From: an uncultured Methylocystaceae bacterium
GTDB taxonomy: Bacteria; Pseudomonadota; Alphaproteobacteria; Rhizobiales; Beijerinckiaceae
Direction: 5' to 3'
DNA length: 64,000 nucleotides
Assembly: GCA_903870245.1 (NCBI GenBank)
Contig: CAIQCB010000059.1
Coordinates: 1 to 64,000 of the forward strand
A program made the position numbers and the translations under genes. The notes beneath the pieces were generated by a model. The model had not been told where the DNA came from, searched no databases, and saw only the letters and a program-made list of their open reading frames with translations. This document shows, one piece after another, positions 45,132 to 55,893 of this stretch (position 1 is the first letter of the stretch; every line of letters starts with the position of its first letter).

Positions 45132-46343
45132 ATGGCGCAGATCGAGATTGTGCCCGTCGAGGGCCTCTTCCGCTTTACGACCTTCTGCAAACTGCCCCGG
45201 CAATTGTATCGGGGCATGAGCGGTTACGTGCCGCCGCTCGATCTCGAGCGCTGGACTCTGTTCGCTCATCGCCTGAATCCACATTACCGGCTGGTGGAAG
45301 AGCAGAAATTCCTGGCTCGTCGCAATGGCGAATGGGTCGGCAGGATCGCCGCGCAAATCTACAAGGATATAATCCCGGTCGGCGCCAGCGCCGCGCAATT
45401 TGGCGCCCTCGACGCCATTGATGACATCGAAGTCGTGCGCGCCCTTCTCGCTGCGGCGGAGGGCTGGTTGCGAGCCCGGGGCGCCGAACGAATGAGCGGC
45501 CCTTTTTCTCCCTCGGTCAACTCCGAATGCGGCCTGCTGGTCCAGGGCCAGGAGGCGACGCCGATGTTCCTGATGCCCTGGCATCCGGCCTATCTCGCCG
45601 CTCATCTCGATGCGCTGGGCTACGCCAAGGCGCGCGATCTGATCTCCTACCGGTGGGACGAGAGCGACAGGAGGCCCGAAGAAAAAGCGCGTTTTTCGCT
45701 GCGCAAGGAGTGGGCCGAGCGGCTCAGGGTGCGAACGCTTGACATGTCGCGCCTCAAGACTGTCGAGACTTCGGTCATGACGGACCTCTTCAATGACGCC
45801 TGGAGCGGCAACTGGGGCTATGTGCCCTTCACCAAAGAAGAATTTGACTCCACCGCCGATGGATTGAAATTCATCATGCCGCCGGATTACGGGCTCGTCG
45901 TCGAACTCGACGGGAAGCCGCAATCATTCGTCGTCGCCTTGCCCAATTTTTGCGAGATTATCGCCGATCTCGACGGCCGGCTGTTGCCCTTCGGCTGGGC
46001 GCGGCTGTGGTCGCGGATGCGCAATCACAAGTTTATCTCGGTGCGGATCGCCTTGCTCGGCACACGCAAGGCCCTGCAAAACAGCGCCACCGGCGGGTTG
46101 ATCCTGATGACGATTGTCGAGGAGGCCCGCCGCCGCGGCGCGAGCACGCCCGGTCAGCACCTCGAGGCCGGCTGGGTGCTGGAGGACAATATCCCGATGC
46201 GCCGGCCGATTGAAATGTTCGGCGGCAAGGTCGATAAAATTCACAGGATCTATGAAAAGCGTCTGAAGACGCCAGATAACGTCTCGTTGCGTGAAGGCGA
46301 ACGCGTCGACGAGACTGCGGCACGACAGGATTCAGGCACATGA
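45132..46343 (+). CDS. GNAT-like acyltransferase, candidate bacterial ceramide synthase
   Basis: 403 residues beginning MAQIEIVPVEGLFRFTTF. The segments LPRQLYRGMSGYVPPLDLER, NPHYRLVEEQKFLARRNGEW and VGRIAAQI place it in the long GNAT-like family often annotated as hypothetical or dATP-pyrophosphohydrolase-like; the C-terminal half again shows GNAT-like content (KFISVRIALLGTRKALQNSA). The ceramide synthase characterised in Caulobacter (bCerS) belongs to the GNAT superfamily. Given its place between a serine-palmitoyltransferase-like gene and a dihydroceramide-type desaturase, I infer N-acylation of the long-chain base. That is inference from context; the sequence alone shows only the fold. 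The stop overlaps the next start by four bases. Confidence 0.78.
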   Translation: MAQIEIVPVEGLFRFTTFCKLPRQLYRGMSGYVPPLDLERWTLFAHRLNPHYRLVEEQKFLARRNGEWVGRIAAQIYKDIIPVGASAAQFGALDAIDDIEVVRALLAAAEGWLRARGAERMSGPFSPSVNSECGLLVQGQEATPMFLMPWHPAYLAAHLDALGYAKARDLISYRWDESDRRPEEKARFSLRKEWAERLRVRTLDMSRLKTVETSVMTDLFNDAWSGNWGYVPFTKEEFDSTADGLKFIMPPDYGLVVELDGKPQSFVVALPNFCEIIADLDGRLLPFGWARLWSRMRNHKFISVRIALLGTRKALQNSATGGLILMTIVEEARRRGASTPGQHLEAGWVLEDNIPMRRPIEMFGGKVDKIHRIYEKRLKTPDNVSLREGERVDETAARQDSGT

Positions 46344-47335
46344 ACGGCATTTCGGTCACATCCACTGGCGCCGACCGCTCGCATGTCGAGCGCCGCCGGC
46401 TGATACTCGAAAAATATCCGCAGGTCCGCGAATTATTCGGCGCTGACCCGGTGACCTTCAGGATCACAGCCGGCATCTTTGTCGGCCAGTTCCTGATCGC
46501 CGCTCTGATGGGCTCTCTCGGCCTCTCGTACTGGTGGTTATCCCTTATTCTGGGGATCTGCGTCGGCGCTTTCGCCAATCACGCCAATTTCGTCATCATC
46601 CACGACGCTATTCATAATTGCGTCTTCGACAATCCGCTGGCCAACAAATGGACCGCCATTCTCGCCGATCTGCCCAACGGCTTCCCGACCGCGATGGGTT
46701 TTCGCTGCTATCACATCAAGCATCATTCCCATCTCTCCGCCTATGATTACGACGCCGATATTCCCAGCCGCTGGGAGGTCGAGTGGGTTGGCAACAGCAC
46801 ATGGCGCAAGGCGGCATGGCTCTTCGCTTTCCCCGCGATCCAGCTCGCGCGACTAAATCGCCTGAAAGGAACGGTGCCCATCTGGGGCAAATGGACCTAC
46901 ATCAATGTCGCCGTCATTGTCGCCTTCGATCTCTTCATGGTGCTCGCTTTCGGTCCAAACGCGCTGCTCTATCTGTTTTTCTCCTTCTGGTTTTCGGTGG
47001 GCGGACTGCATCCCCTCAGCGCGCGCTGGCTCCAGGAGCATTTCGGCTTCGCGCCCGATCAGGGCACCTTCGATTATTACGGTCCGCTCAATACGCTGGC
47101 GCTGAATATCGGTTACCACAACGAACATCATGATTTTCATGAGATACCGTGGACGCGCTTGCCGCAACTCACCGAAATGGCGCCCGAGTTCTACAAAACC
47201 CTGCGCTGCCATAAATCATGGTTTGCGCTGCTGGTGACCTTTATTTTCGATCCCGACTACTCGCTCGGCACGCGTTCGGAGAATGTCGTGCAGGCGGCCC
47301 ACCGCGACGCGCCCGTCGCAGCGGCGGCGGAGTAA
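46340..47335 (+). CDS. Sphingolipid delta-4 desaturase-like membrane desaturase (DEGS1-type)
   Basis: 331-residue membrane di-iron desaturase. Three His boxes are complete: HDAIHN (His88, His92), HIKHHSH (125-131) and HNEHHD (His260, His263, His264). Beyond the boxes it follows the animal dihydroceramide delta-4 desaturase pattern closely: ILEKYPQVRELFGADP at the start, GLHPLSARWLQEHFGF, FDYYGPLNTLALNIGYHNEH, then DFHEIPWTRLPQLTEMAPEF and a final SW...FIFDPDYSLGTRS. This similarity is far more specific than to ordinary acyl-lipid desaturases. Predicted reaction: insertion of a 4,5-trans double bond in a dihydroceramide or long-chain base. The start overlaps the preceding stop (ATGA), indicating coupling. 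Confidence 0.9.
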   Translation: MNGISVTSTGADRSHVERRRLILEKYPQVRELFGADPVTFRITAGIFVGQFLIAALMGSLGLSYWWLSLILGICVGAFANHANFVIIHDAIHNCVFDNPLANKWTAILADLPNGFPTAMGFRCYHIKHHSHLSAYDYDADIPSRWEVEWVGNSTWRKAAWLFAFPAIQLARLNRLKGTVPIWGKWTYINVAVIVAFDLFMVLAFGPNALLYLFFSFWFSVGGLHPLSARWLQEHFGFAPDQGTFDYYGPLNTLALNIGYHNEHHDFHEIPWTRLPQLTEMAPEFYKTLRCHKSWFALLVTFIFDPDYSLGTRSENVVQAAHRDAPVAAAAE

Positions 47336-47339
47336 ACCC

Positions 47340-48005
47340 ATGACCGATAATTCAAATGCTTCCAATGCCTCCTCGAACGAGGCGCTCGACGCTTCACCTC
47401 GTTTGTTCGAGAATAATCTCCTCGACAAGATGTCGCGCGTGCATCATCTCACGCCGGTAATCGTCTACACGCCGATCTTTCTTGGTCTTGTGTTCTACTC
47501 GCTGACCCTCAATAGCGCCGGCGTCGTTGTGTTTGGATTGCTGCTTGGCTATCTGGGCTGGACGCTGACGGAATATTTCGGCCACCGCTTTCTGTTTCAC
47601 ACCGTCTTTCCCTTGCCCTTCGGTCTGGGGCCGCGGTTCCAGTTTCTGATCCATGGCGTGCATCACGTCTATCCCAGCGATCCGCTGCGCCTCGTTATGC
47701 CGCCGTTGCTCTCGGCGCCAATCATGCTGATCGCGCTCGGGGTCATTCGTCTGTTGTTCAGCGATGTTTTCTGCTGGCCGGTGCTGGCGGGCTTCATCGC
47801 CGGCTATGTGATCTACGATTGCGTGCATTACTGGACGCATCATGGCCAGCCGACCTCCGAATTCGGCAAGCTGGTGAAGCGTCTACACATGCTGCATCAT
47901 TTTCGCGACGCCGAAAAAGGCTTCGGCGTTCATGCTATCTGGTGGGATTATGTTTTCGGCACGGCCTATCGCAAGGACGAAACCCCGGGGGCGCGCGCGG
48001 TCTGA
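47340..48005 (+). CDS. Fatty acid 2-hydroxylase (FA2H/Scs7)-like membrane hydroxylase
   Basis: 221 residues from ATG 47340, four bases after the desaturase stop. Membrane di-iron hydroxylase with the His motifs HRFLFH (82-87), HGVHH (105-109), HYWTHH and HMLHHF. The order and spacing closely follow the catalytic part of eukaryotic fatty acid 2-hydroxylase: TEYFGHRFLFH, then FLIHGVHHVYPSDPLRLVMP, then GYVIYDCVHYWTHHG, ending KGFGVHAIWWDYVFGT. The cytochrome b5 domain of the eukaryotic enzyme is absent. Predicted reaction: 2-hydroxylation of the N-acyl chain of ceramide; hydroxylation of the long-chain base is the main alternative. Last gene of the operon; converges with ligA 15 bases away. Confidence 0.9.
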   Translation: MTDNSNASNASSNEALDASPRLFENNLLDKMSRVHHLTPVIVYTPIFLGLVFYSLTLNSAGVVVFGLLLGYLGWTLTEYFGHRFLFHTVFPLPFGLGPRFQFLIHGVHHVYPSDPLRLVMPPLLSAPIMLIALGVIRLLFSDVFCWPVLAGFIAGYVIYDCVHYWTHHGQPTSEFGKLVKRLHMLHHFRDAEKGFGVHAIWWDYVFGTAYRKDETPGARAV

Positions 48006-48020
48006 ATTTTTGGTCCGGCC

Positions 48021-50123
<2,103 letters not shown>

Positions 50124-53000
50124 TTACGCCGCTTCGGGCGCGGCCCCGACAAGGCGGCGAGCCTCCAGCGAACTGATCGGCCGGCCGAAGGCCGAGCCCT
50201 CCGCGAAACCGCAGCCGAGCTGATACAGTTCGATCGCATCGGACTCGGTCTCGGCGCCTTCGGCGACGACATCCATGCCGAGTTCCTTGGCGAGGGTAAT
50301 GACAGACCGCAGAATGACCGGACGCGCGGCGTTGTCGTTCTGTTTGACCATCGTGCGGTTGATCTTGACGGTATCGAAGGGGAAACGTTGCAGAAAGGCC
50401 AGCGACGAATAGCCGACGCCGAATTCGTCGAGCACCAGACCGGCTCCCAGCTCCTTGAGCCGAGTGAGCATCTGCGCCGCGAACTCGGGATTCTCCATTA
50501 CCAGGGCTTCGGTCATCGTGAGTTTGAGGCTGCCGGGGATCGTGGCGTTGCGCATCAACACGCTTTTCACGTCGCGTAGCAGATCGTGACGCAGGAGCTG
50601 GCGTGACGAAACGCCAACGGTTGCGAAAATCGGCGGATCGACGGCAAGCGCGCGCTGCCAGGCGGAAAGTTCGCGGGCGGTGCGCTCCAGCGCCATCAAT
50701 CCGAGATCGACGACGAGGCCGGTTTCCTCGGCCAAAGGCATGAATTGCGATGGTTCGAGGCGACCAAGGCGCGGATGATCCCAGCGCAACATCGCCCCGA
50801 AGCCGGCGATGGTGCGATCCTCCAGACGAACGACCGGCTGGAAGAACACTTTTATCTCGTTGCGCTCCAGCGCGCGGCGAAGGTCGGACTCCATCGTCGT
50901 GCGGTCGGCGCGCTGGGCGCGCATCGCCGGACGGAACGCCTCAATACGATTGCCGCCGCCGCGTTTGGCGTGACGCACAGCGATCTCCGCGTCGTCGAGC
51001 ATGTCTTCGGCGCCGGGATGGACTTGCTGATCGTACAGGGCCACGCCGATCGAGGCGAATAGCGCGATGTCGCGATCCGAGAAGCGCACCGGGGTCGATA
51101 GCGCGCGCCGCACGGAGTCGGCGATGGCGATGATGTGATCGGGATGGTTTTCCGACACAAGGATGATCGCGAAAACATCGCCGCGCAGGCGGGCCAGCGT
51201 ATCTTGCGGCTGCAGAATACGCGTTAAACGGTGCGCAATGGTCAGCAGGATGCTGTCGCCCATGGCGACGCCGGTTTGCTCGTTGATCTGCTTGAAACGG
51301 TCGATGTCGATGACGAGCACGCTCGGCCGAAGATTCTGATCCATCCGCGCAAAGACCAGCGCCGACTCGAGCCGGTCAAAAAACAACTCGCGGTTGGGCA
51401 GGCCGGTAAGATTGTCTCGCACAGAGTCGTGCAGCAGTCGTTCCCTGGCGTTGCGGTCGTCGGTGACGTCGGTCAGCGTTCCCACGACGCGCACGACTTC
51501 GCCGTCCGGTCCGACCACCGGCCGGGCGCGCAGGCGATAGCATAGATAATGGCCATCGGCGCCGCGCAGGCGAAACTCCTGATTGATACGTCCGCGCCGT
51601 TGCTCCAGCAGCGTGTCGAGACAGGCGCGATAGCGATCCTGCTCCATCGGATGCAGCAGCTCCAGCCAGGAGGCGGCGGCGCCTTCCAGGCCGCCGCGAT
51701 CCAGCCCAAGCGCCGCTTCGACCTCGGGGCTGACATAAATATGATCCGACGGCACGTCCCAGTCGAAGACAATTTCATTGGCGCCGGTCATGGCAAGCGC
51801 CTTGCGCTCGACGTCGCCAATGGCCCCATGAGAGAATCCGCCTGTGGCGAATGCGTTTTGCATGACGGTGAAGCCGATCAGCATCACGATCAGCACAAGT
51901 CCGCCCACCAGCGCCGGAGACACAAGATCGTTGCTGATGTAGCCGGTCACCGCCAGTCCGGCGGTCGCGACCCAGAGCACCAGCAGGAACCATGTCGGAA
52001 TCAGCATGATGGCGCGGTCGAAACCATGCGAGGCGAGATACAGGACCATCAACAGGCCAACGACCGAGATGACCGCCAGCGAAAGGCGCGCCACGCCGGC
52101 GGCGACCGGCGCGTCGAACATCGACAGACCAACGAGATCAACAAGAATGAAAAGCCACAGCGCCGCAATATGCCAGGCGCGCATGCGCCAGCGGTTAAGG
52201 TTGAGATAGGCGAAGAGAAATACGACCAGCGTCGCTGACAGCACGGTCTCGGAGCCGGCGCGCCAGATGCGGTCGGCGTTGACGTCGACGCCGAAGATCT
52301 TGTCCCAGAAACCGAAGTCTACGCAGACATAGGCCAGCACCGCCCAGGCCAGCGCCGCCGCCGCCGGGAAGATGATCGCGCCCTTGACCACGAAGACGAT
52401 CGTCAGGAACAAGGCCAGCAAGCCGGCGATGCCGATGACGATACCGCGATAGAGCGTCAGGCTCGTCACCTTGTCCTTGTAGGCGTCTGGCTCCCACAGA
52501 TAGAGTTGCGGCAGATTCGGCGCGCGCAATTCGGCGACGTAGGTGACGGTCGTGCCAGGATCGAGCGTAAGGCGAAAGACGTCGGCGTCGGCGCTCTCCT
52601 CGGCCTCGGGCGGAAAGCCCTGGCTGGCGGTGATCGCCGAGATGCGCGTTGCCCCCAGATCGGGCCAGATCACGCCGGAGCCCTGAAGCCGGAAATGCGG
52701 AGCGACCAGAAGACGCTCAACCTGTTCGTCGGTGTCGTTGGTGAGCGCGAAAACGATCCAGTTGGGACGGCTGCCCGCCTCGCGCGCGCCGACCTCGATC
52801 CGACGGACAATGCCGTCGGCGCCGGGAGCGGTGGAAACCTGAAGCCGGTCGCCTTCCGAGGAATGTTGTTCGACGGCGTGGGTCAGATCAATGGCCCGGG
52901 CGCCCTGCGGAACCCGCACGGACTCCATCGCCAGGGCGTTGACCGCCGAAACGAGAAGTAAAATCAGGGCGATCAGTAAATTCCGGAAACGCAAGTTCAC
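50124..53000 (-). CDS. 7TM-PAS-GGDEF-EAL protein with both catalytic motifs degenerate (RgsP-like)
   Basis: 958 residues. Signal/anchor (about 1-25), a periplasmic beta domain, seven membrane helices (about 180-400, 7TMR-DISM layout), a PAS domain (around 420-525), then GGDEF and EAL. The GGDEF signature is RGDVF (606-610). The EAL signature is GAM (735-737, in GFGAMLRW), and the later metal residues are changed (VLDEFGVGYSSL; KINRT in place of KID). I infer loss of diguanylate cyclase activity and probably of phosphodiesterase activity, leaving a c-di-GMP sensor or scaffold. The architecture matches RgsP, a polar-growth protein of Sinorhizobium. A GPR/RgsE-like gene is in the same window, which strengthens the link. 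Confidence 0.85.
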   Translation of the reverse strand: MNLRFRNLLIALILLLVSAVNALAMESVRVPQGARAIDLTHAVEQHSSEGDRLQVSTAPGADGIVRRIEVGAREAGSRPNWIVFALTNDTDEQVERLLVAPHFRLQGSGVIWPDLGATRISAITASQGFPPEAEESADADVFRLTLDPGTTVTYVAELRAPNLPQLYLWEPDAYKDKVTSLTLYRGIVIGIAGLLALFLTIVFVVKGAIIFPAAAALAWAVLAYVCVDFGFWDKIFGVDVNADRIWRAGSETVLSATLVVFLFAYLNLNRWRMRAWHIAALWLFILVDLVGLSMFDAPVAAGVARLSLAVISVVGLLMVLYLASHGFDRAIMLIPTWFLLVLWVATAGLAVTGYISNDLVSPALVGGLVLIVMLIGFTVMQNAFATGGFSHGAIGDVERKALAMTGANEIVFDWDVPSDHIYVSPEVEAALGLDRGGLEGAAASWLELLHPMEQDRYRACLDTLLEQRRGRINQEFRLRGADGHYLCYRLRARPVVGPDGEVVRVVGTLTDVTDDRNARERLLHDSVRDNLTGLPNRELFFDRLESALVFARMDQNLRPSVLVIDIDRFKQINEQTGVAMGDSILLTIAHRLTRILQPQDTLARLRGDVFAIILVSENHPDHIIAIADSVRRALSTPVRFSDRDIALFASIGVALYDQQVHPGAEDMLDDAEIAVRHAKRGGGNRIEAFRPAMRAQRADRTTMESDLRRALERNEIKVFFQPVVRLEDRTIAGFGAMLRWDHPRLGRLEPSQFMPLAEETGLVVDLGLMALERTARELSAWQRALAVDPPIFATVGVSSRQLLRHDLLRDVKSVLMRNATIPGSLKLTMTEALVMENPEFAAQMLTRLKELGAGLVLDEFGVGYSSLAFLQRFPFDTVKINRTMVKQNDNAARPVILRSVITLAKELGMDVVAEGAETESDAIELYQLGCGFAEGSAFGRPISSLEARRLVGAAPEAA

Positions 53001-53583
53001 TTCTCGATAACGATCCGCGCCAAAGTCGATACGATAAATTCCGTATTAACGGCGCAAGGCCGTGTCACGGACGCCAGATTTCCTGCCTGATCGCAGCGTC
53101 GCGTCTTTTTTTGACCGGCAAAGATCGAGAACGCCACGCGTAAACTATTTCTCACTAAAGCTTTCGACCCCGATCCGCAAGCTGGCGACCCGCCAGCGAT
53201 CCGCCACTTGCCTGCCTGCGACCCGCCAGCGGCCGGGTAGGTCCGAAGCTTGCTTGCAACCTCGCAAGGCTTGCGCGGTCCCTAGGGGGTCAATATAGGC
53301 TTGAGCGGCTTCCGGACGGAATACGCCTCGCTCTTGAAGCCAGGGACGCCTGATGGCTGAACTGGCTCAGGAGTATCGATTTCCGGAGTCCGGGAAAGTA
53401 GACAGGGTTAACGACAGCGTCATTTCCCGGCGCCGGATTCCAGCGATCAGCGGTTTTCAGACGGCCGGAGATCGGACTAGAATTGCGCAGTCGTGCGGCG
53501 GCGGCTCCGGGAGAACGCAGGCGAGCAGCCTATTTTCGCGACGGTTCCGCCACCGGCTGCGGCATGGGAACGGGACGGAACAC
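53001..53583. other. 583-base gap with a direct repeat and hairpin
   Basis: No confident gene; small open frames are shadows. GCGACCCGCCAGCG occurs twice (53185-53198 and 53218-53231, 33 bases apart). The first copy lies within a perfect hairpin GCTGGCG-ACC-CGCCAGC (53181-53197). The last 230 bases form an open extension upstream of ptsP that lacks PtsP-family content. Divergent promoters for the two neighbours are expected here. Confidence 0.45.
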
Positions 53584-55848
53584 ATGCGGAGCGCACTTGG
53601 CGGACCTCGCCTGCTGCTACGCCGGCTGCGCGAAATCAGCGCGGAGTCGGTCAGCGCACAGGCGCGTCTCGACAAGATCGTGGTGCAGATCGCGGCCAAC
53701 ATGGTCGCCGAAGTCTGTTCGGTCTACGTCCTGCGCGGCGACCAGCGCCTCGAACTCTACGCGACAGAGGGCCTCAATCGCGAGGCGGTGCATCAAACGA
53801 CCATGCACACCGGCGAGGGCCTTGTCGGCCTGATCGCCAAAAGCGCCGAGCCGCTCGCCCTCTCGGAGGCGCAGGATCATCCGGCCTTTTCTTACAAGCC
53901 GGAGACTGGAGAGGAGGCCTATCATTCTTTCCTCGGCGTGCCGATCCTGCGCGGCGGCGCGACGCTGGGCGTTCTTGTCGTCCAGAACCGGGTCCGTCGC
54001 GTATACTCCGAAGAGGAGATCGAGGCGCTACAGACGACGGCGATGCTGCTCGCCGAACTCATCGCCTCGGGAGAGTTGCAGGCCATTGAGGACCCGGGCG
54101 CTCTCGCGCTCTATCGTCCAACCTCACTGAGAGGCGCGCCCGTCGTCGAGGGCGTCGGGTTGGGCTATGCGCTGCTCCACGAGCCCCGCGTCATCGTTAA
54201 ACAGCTTGTCGCCGAGGATATCTCCGGTGAGTTGAAGCGTCTCGAACAGGCCATCGACGCCATGCAGGCCGCCATCGACGAACTTGTGGCGCATGGCGAC
54301 CGCATGGGCGCCGGGGAGCATCGCGAGGTGCTTGAGACCGTGCGTATGGTCGCCAATGATCGCGGCTGGGTGCGACGCTTGCGCGAGGCGGTGCTGTCGG
54401 GGCTCACCGCCGAGGCCGCTGTTGAGCGCGTCCAGAATGATGCGCGCGCGCGGATGCAGCGCCAGACCGATCCCTACCTGCGCGACCGTCTGCACGATCT
54501 CGACGACATCGCCAATCGTCTTCTGCATCAGTTAACGGGCCAGAGTTACGTCGCCGACCGCAACAGCATGCCGGAAAACGCCATTATTGTCGCCCGCACG
54601 ATGGGGCCGGCTGCGCTGCTCGATTACGATCCCAAGCGTCTGCGCGGCGTCGTGCTGGAAGAGGGCGGCGCAACAAGCCATGTCGCAATCGTCGCGCGCG
54701 CGCTTGGAATTCCCATGGTCGGGCTGGTGCAGGGCGTCATCGACGTCGTCGAGACCGGCGATCCGGTCATCATCGACGGCGCGACCGGAGACGTGCATCT
54801 TCGTCCGGCGAACGACGTGCAAAGCGCCTACGCGGAAAAGGCTCGGTTGCGCGCCCGCCGCCAGGAACAATATGCGCGCCTGCGCGACGTGCCGACAGTC
54901 ACCAGGGACGGCGTGCCGATCGGCCTGCACATGAACGCCGGTCTGACCATCGACATGCCCCATCTCGACGAGACCGGCGCCGCCTCCATCGGGCTGTTTC
55001 GCACCGAGTTGCAATTCATGCTGGCGCCGCGCTTTCCGCGCATGGACGAGCAATATCATTTCTACAAAAACGTGCTTGACGCCGCCGGCGACCGGCCCGT
55101 CACCTTCCGCACCCTTGACATCGGCTCTGACAAGATCCTGCCCTACATGGCGAAGATCGAGGAAGAGAACCCGGCGCTCGGATGGCGCGCCATTCGTATC
55201 GGCCTCGATCGCCCGGGTTTATTGCGCATGCAATTGCGCGCCATGCTCAAGGCGGGCGGCCACCGCGACCTGCGCATCATGTTTCCGATGATCGCCAATG
55301 TTGCGGAATACGACGCGGCGCGCGGCATCGCGCTGCGGGAACTCGAACACATCCGCCGTTTCGACTATCCGGCGCCGCGCTCGTTAAAGCTCGGCGCGAT
55401 GGTGGAGGTGCCGTCGCTGTTGTGGGAGATCGATCTGATCGCGCAACGCGCCGACTTTCTGTCCGTCGGCTCCAATGATCTTGTCCAGTACATGTATGCT
55501 GTGGACCGGGACAACACTCGCGTCGCCAAACGATACGACACGCTCTCGCCGCCGGTGTTGCGCGCGCTGGAGCGCATCGTCGACGCCGGCAGGCGCGCCA
55601 ACACGCCGGTGACGCTCTGCGGCGAAATGGGTGGACGCCCGCTTGAGGCGCTGGCGCTGCTGGCTCTTGGCTATCGCTCGCTGTCGATGTCGCCTTCCGC
55701 TATCGGACCGGTGAAATCGATGATCCTCAGCCTCGATATCGACGAGGCGCAGGTTTTTCTCGCGAGCCTTCTTGCCGCCGATGACGGAAACCCGTCGGTG
55801 CGGGCCAGGCTGCGCGACTATGCCGTGTCGCGCGCTATCGCGCTGTAG
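53584..55848 (+). CDS. ptsP: Phosphoenolpyruvate-protein phosphotransferase PtsP (enzyme I-Ntr)
   Basis: 754 residues from ATG 53584, the usual length in Rhizobiales; the frame from 53353 adds an unspecific 77 residues. The N-terminal GAF domain (about 18-165, which senses glutamine or other ligands in relatives) is followed by the PEP-utilising N domain and the phospho-His swivel domain with GGATSHVAIVAR (His366, codon 54679). The PEP-binding barrel follows, with LFRTELQFM, RTLDIGSDK, GSNDLVQYMYAVDRD and the Cys-containing TLCGEMGG. First step of the nitrogen phosphotransferase relay to NPr and PtsN. It lies 45 bases upstream of prfA, a conserved pairing. Upstream lysC is not adjacent. Confidence 0.97.
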   Translation: MRSALGGPRLLLRRLREISAESVSAQARLDKIVVQIAANMVAEVCSVYVLRGDQRLELYATEGLNREAVHQTTMHTGEGLVGLIAKSAEPLALSEAQDHPAFSYKPETGEEAYHSFLGVPILRGGATLGVLVVQNRVRRVYSEEEIEALQTTAMLLAELIASGELQAIEDPGALALYRPTSLRGAPVVEGVGLGYALLHEPRVIVKQLVAEDISGELKRLEQAIDAMQAAIDELVAHGDRMGAGEHREVLETVRMVANDRGWVRRLREAVLSGLTAEAAVERVQNDARARMQRQTDPYLRDRLHDLDDIANRLLHQLTGQSYVADRNSMPENAIIVARTMGPAALLDYDPKRLRGVVLEEGGATSHVAIVARALGIPMVGLVQGVIDVVETGDPVIIDGATGDVHLRPANDVQSAYAEKARLRARRQEQYARLRDVPTVTRDGVPIGLHMNAGLTIDMPHLDETGAASIGLFRTELQFMLAPRFPRMDEQYHFYKNVLDAAGDRPVTFRTLDIGSDKILPYMAKIEEENPALGWRAIRIGLDRPGLLRMQLRAMLKAGGHRDLRIMFPMIANVAEYDAARGIALRELEHIRRFDYPAPRSLKLGAMVEVPSLLWEIDLIAQRADFLSVGSNDLVQYMYAVDRDNTRVAKRYDTLSPPVLRALERIVDAGRRANTPVTLCGEMGGRPLEALALLALGYRSLSMSPSAIGPVKSMILSLDIDEAQVFLASLLAADDGNPSVRARLRDYAVSRAIAL

Positions 55849-55893
55849 CGAGCTGCGAGCACACGTCCCTACGTCACTAACTTCCGGCCAGAA

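Noticed and set aside
53353-53583. 77-residue N-terminal extension of ptsP
   Set aside because: The added residues are Arg/Ser-rich with no PtsP-family content; the 754-residue form has the usual length.
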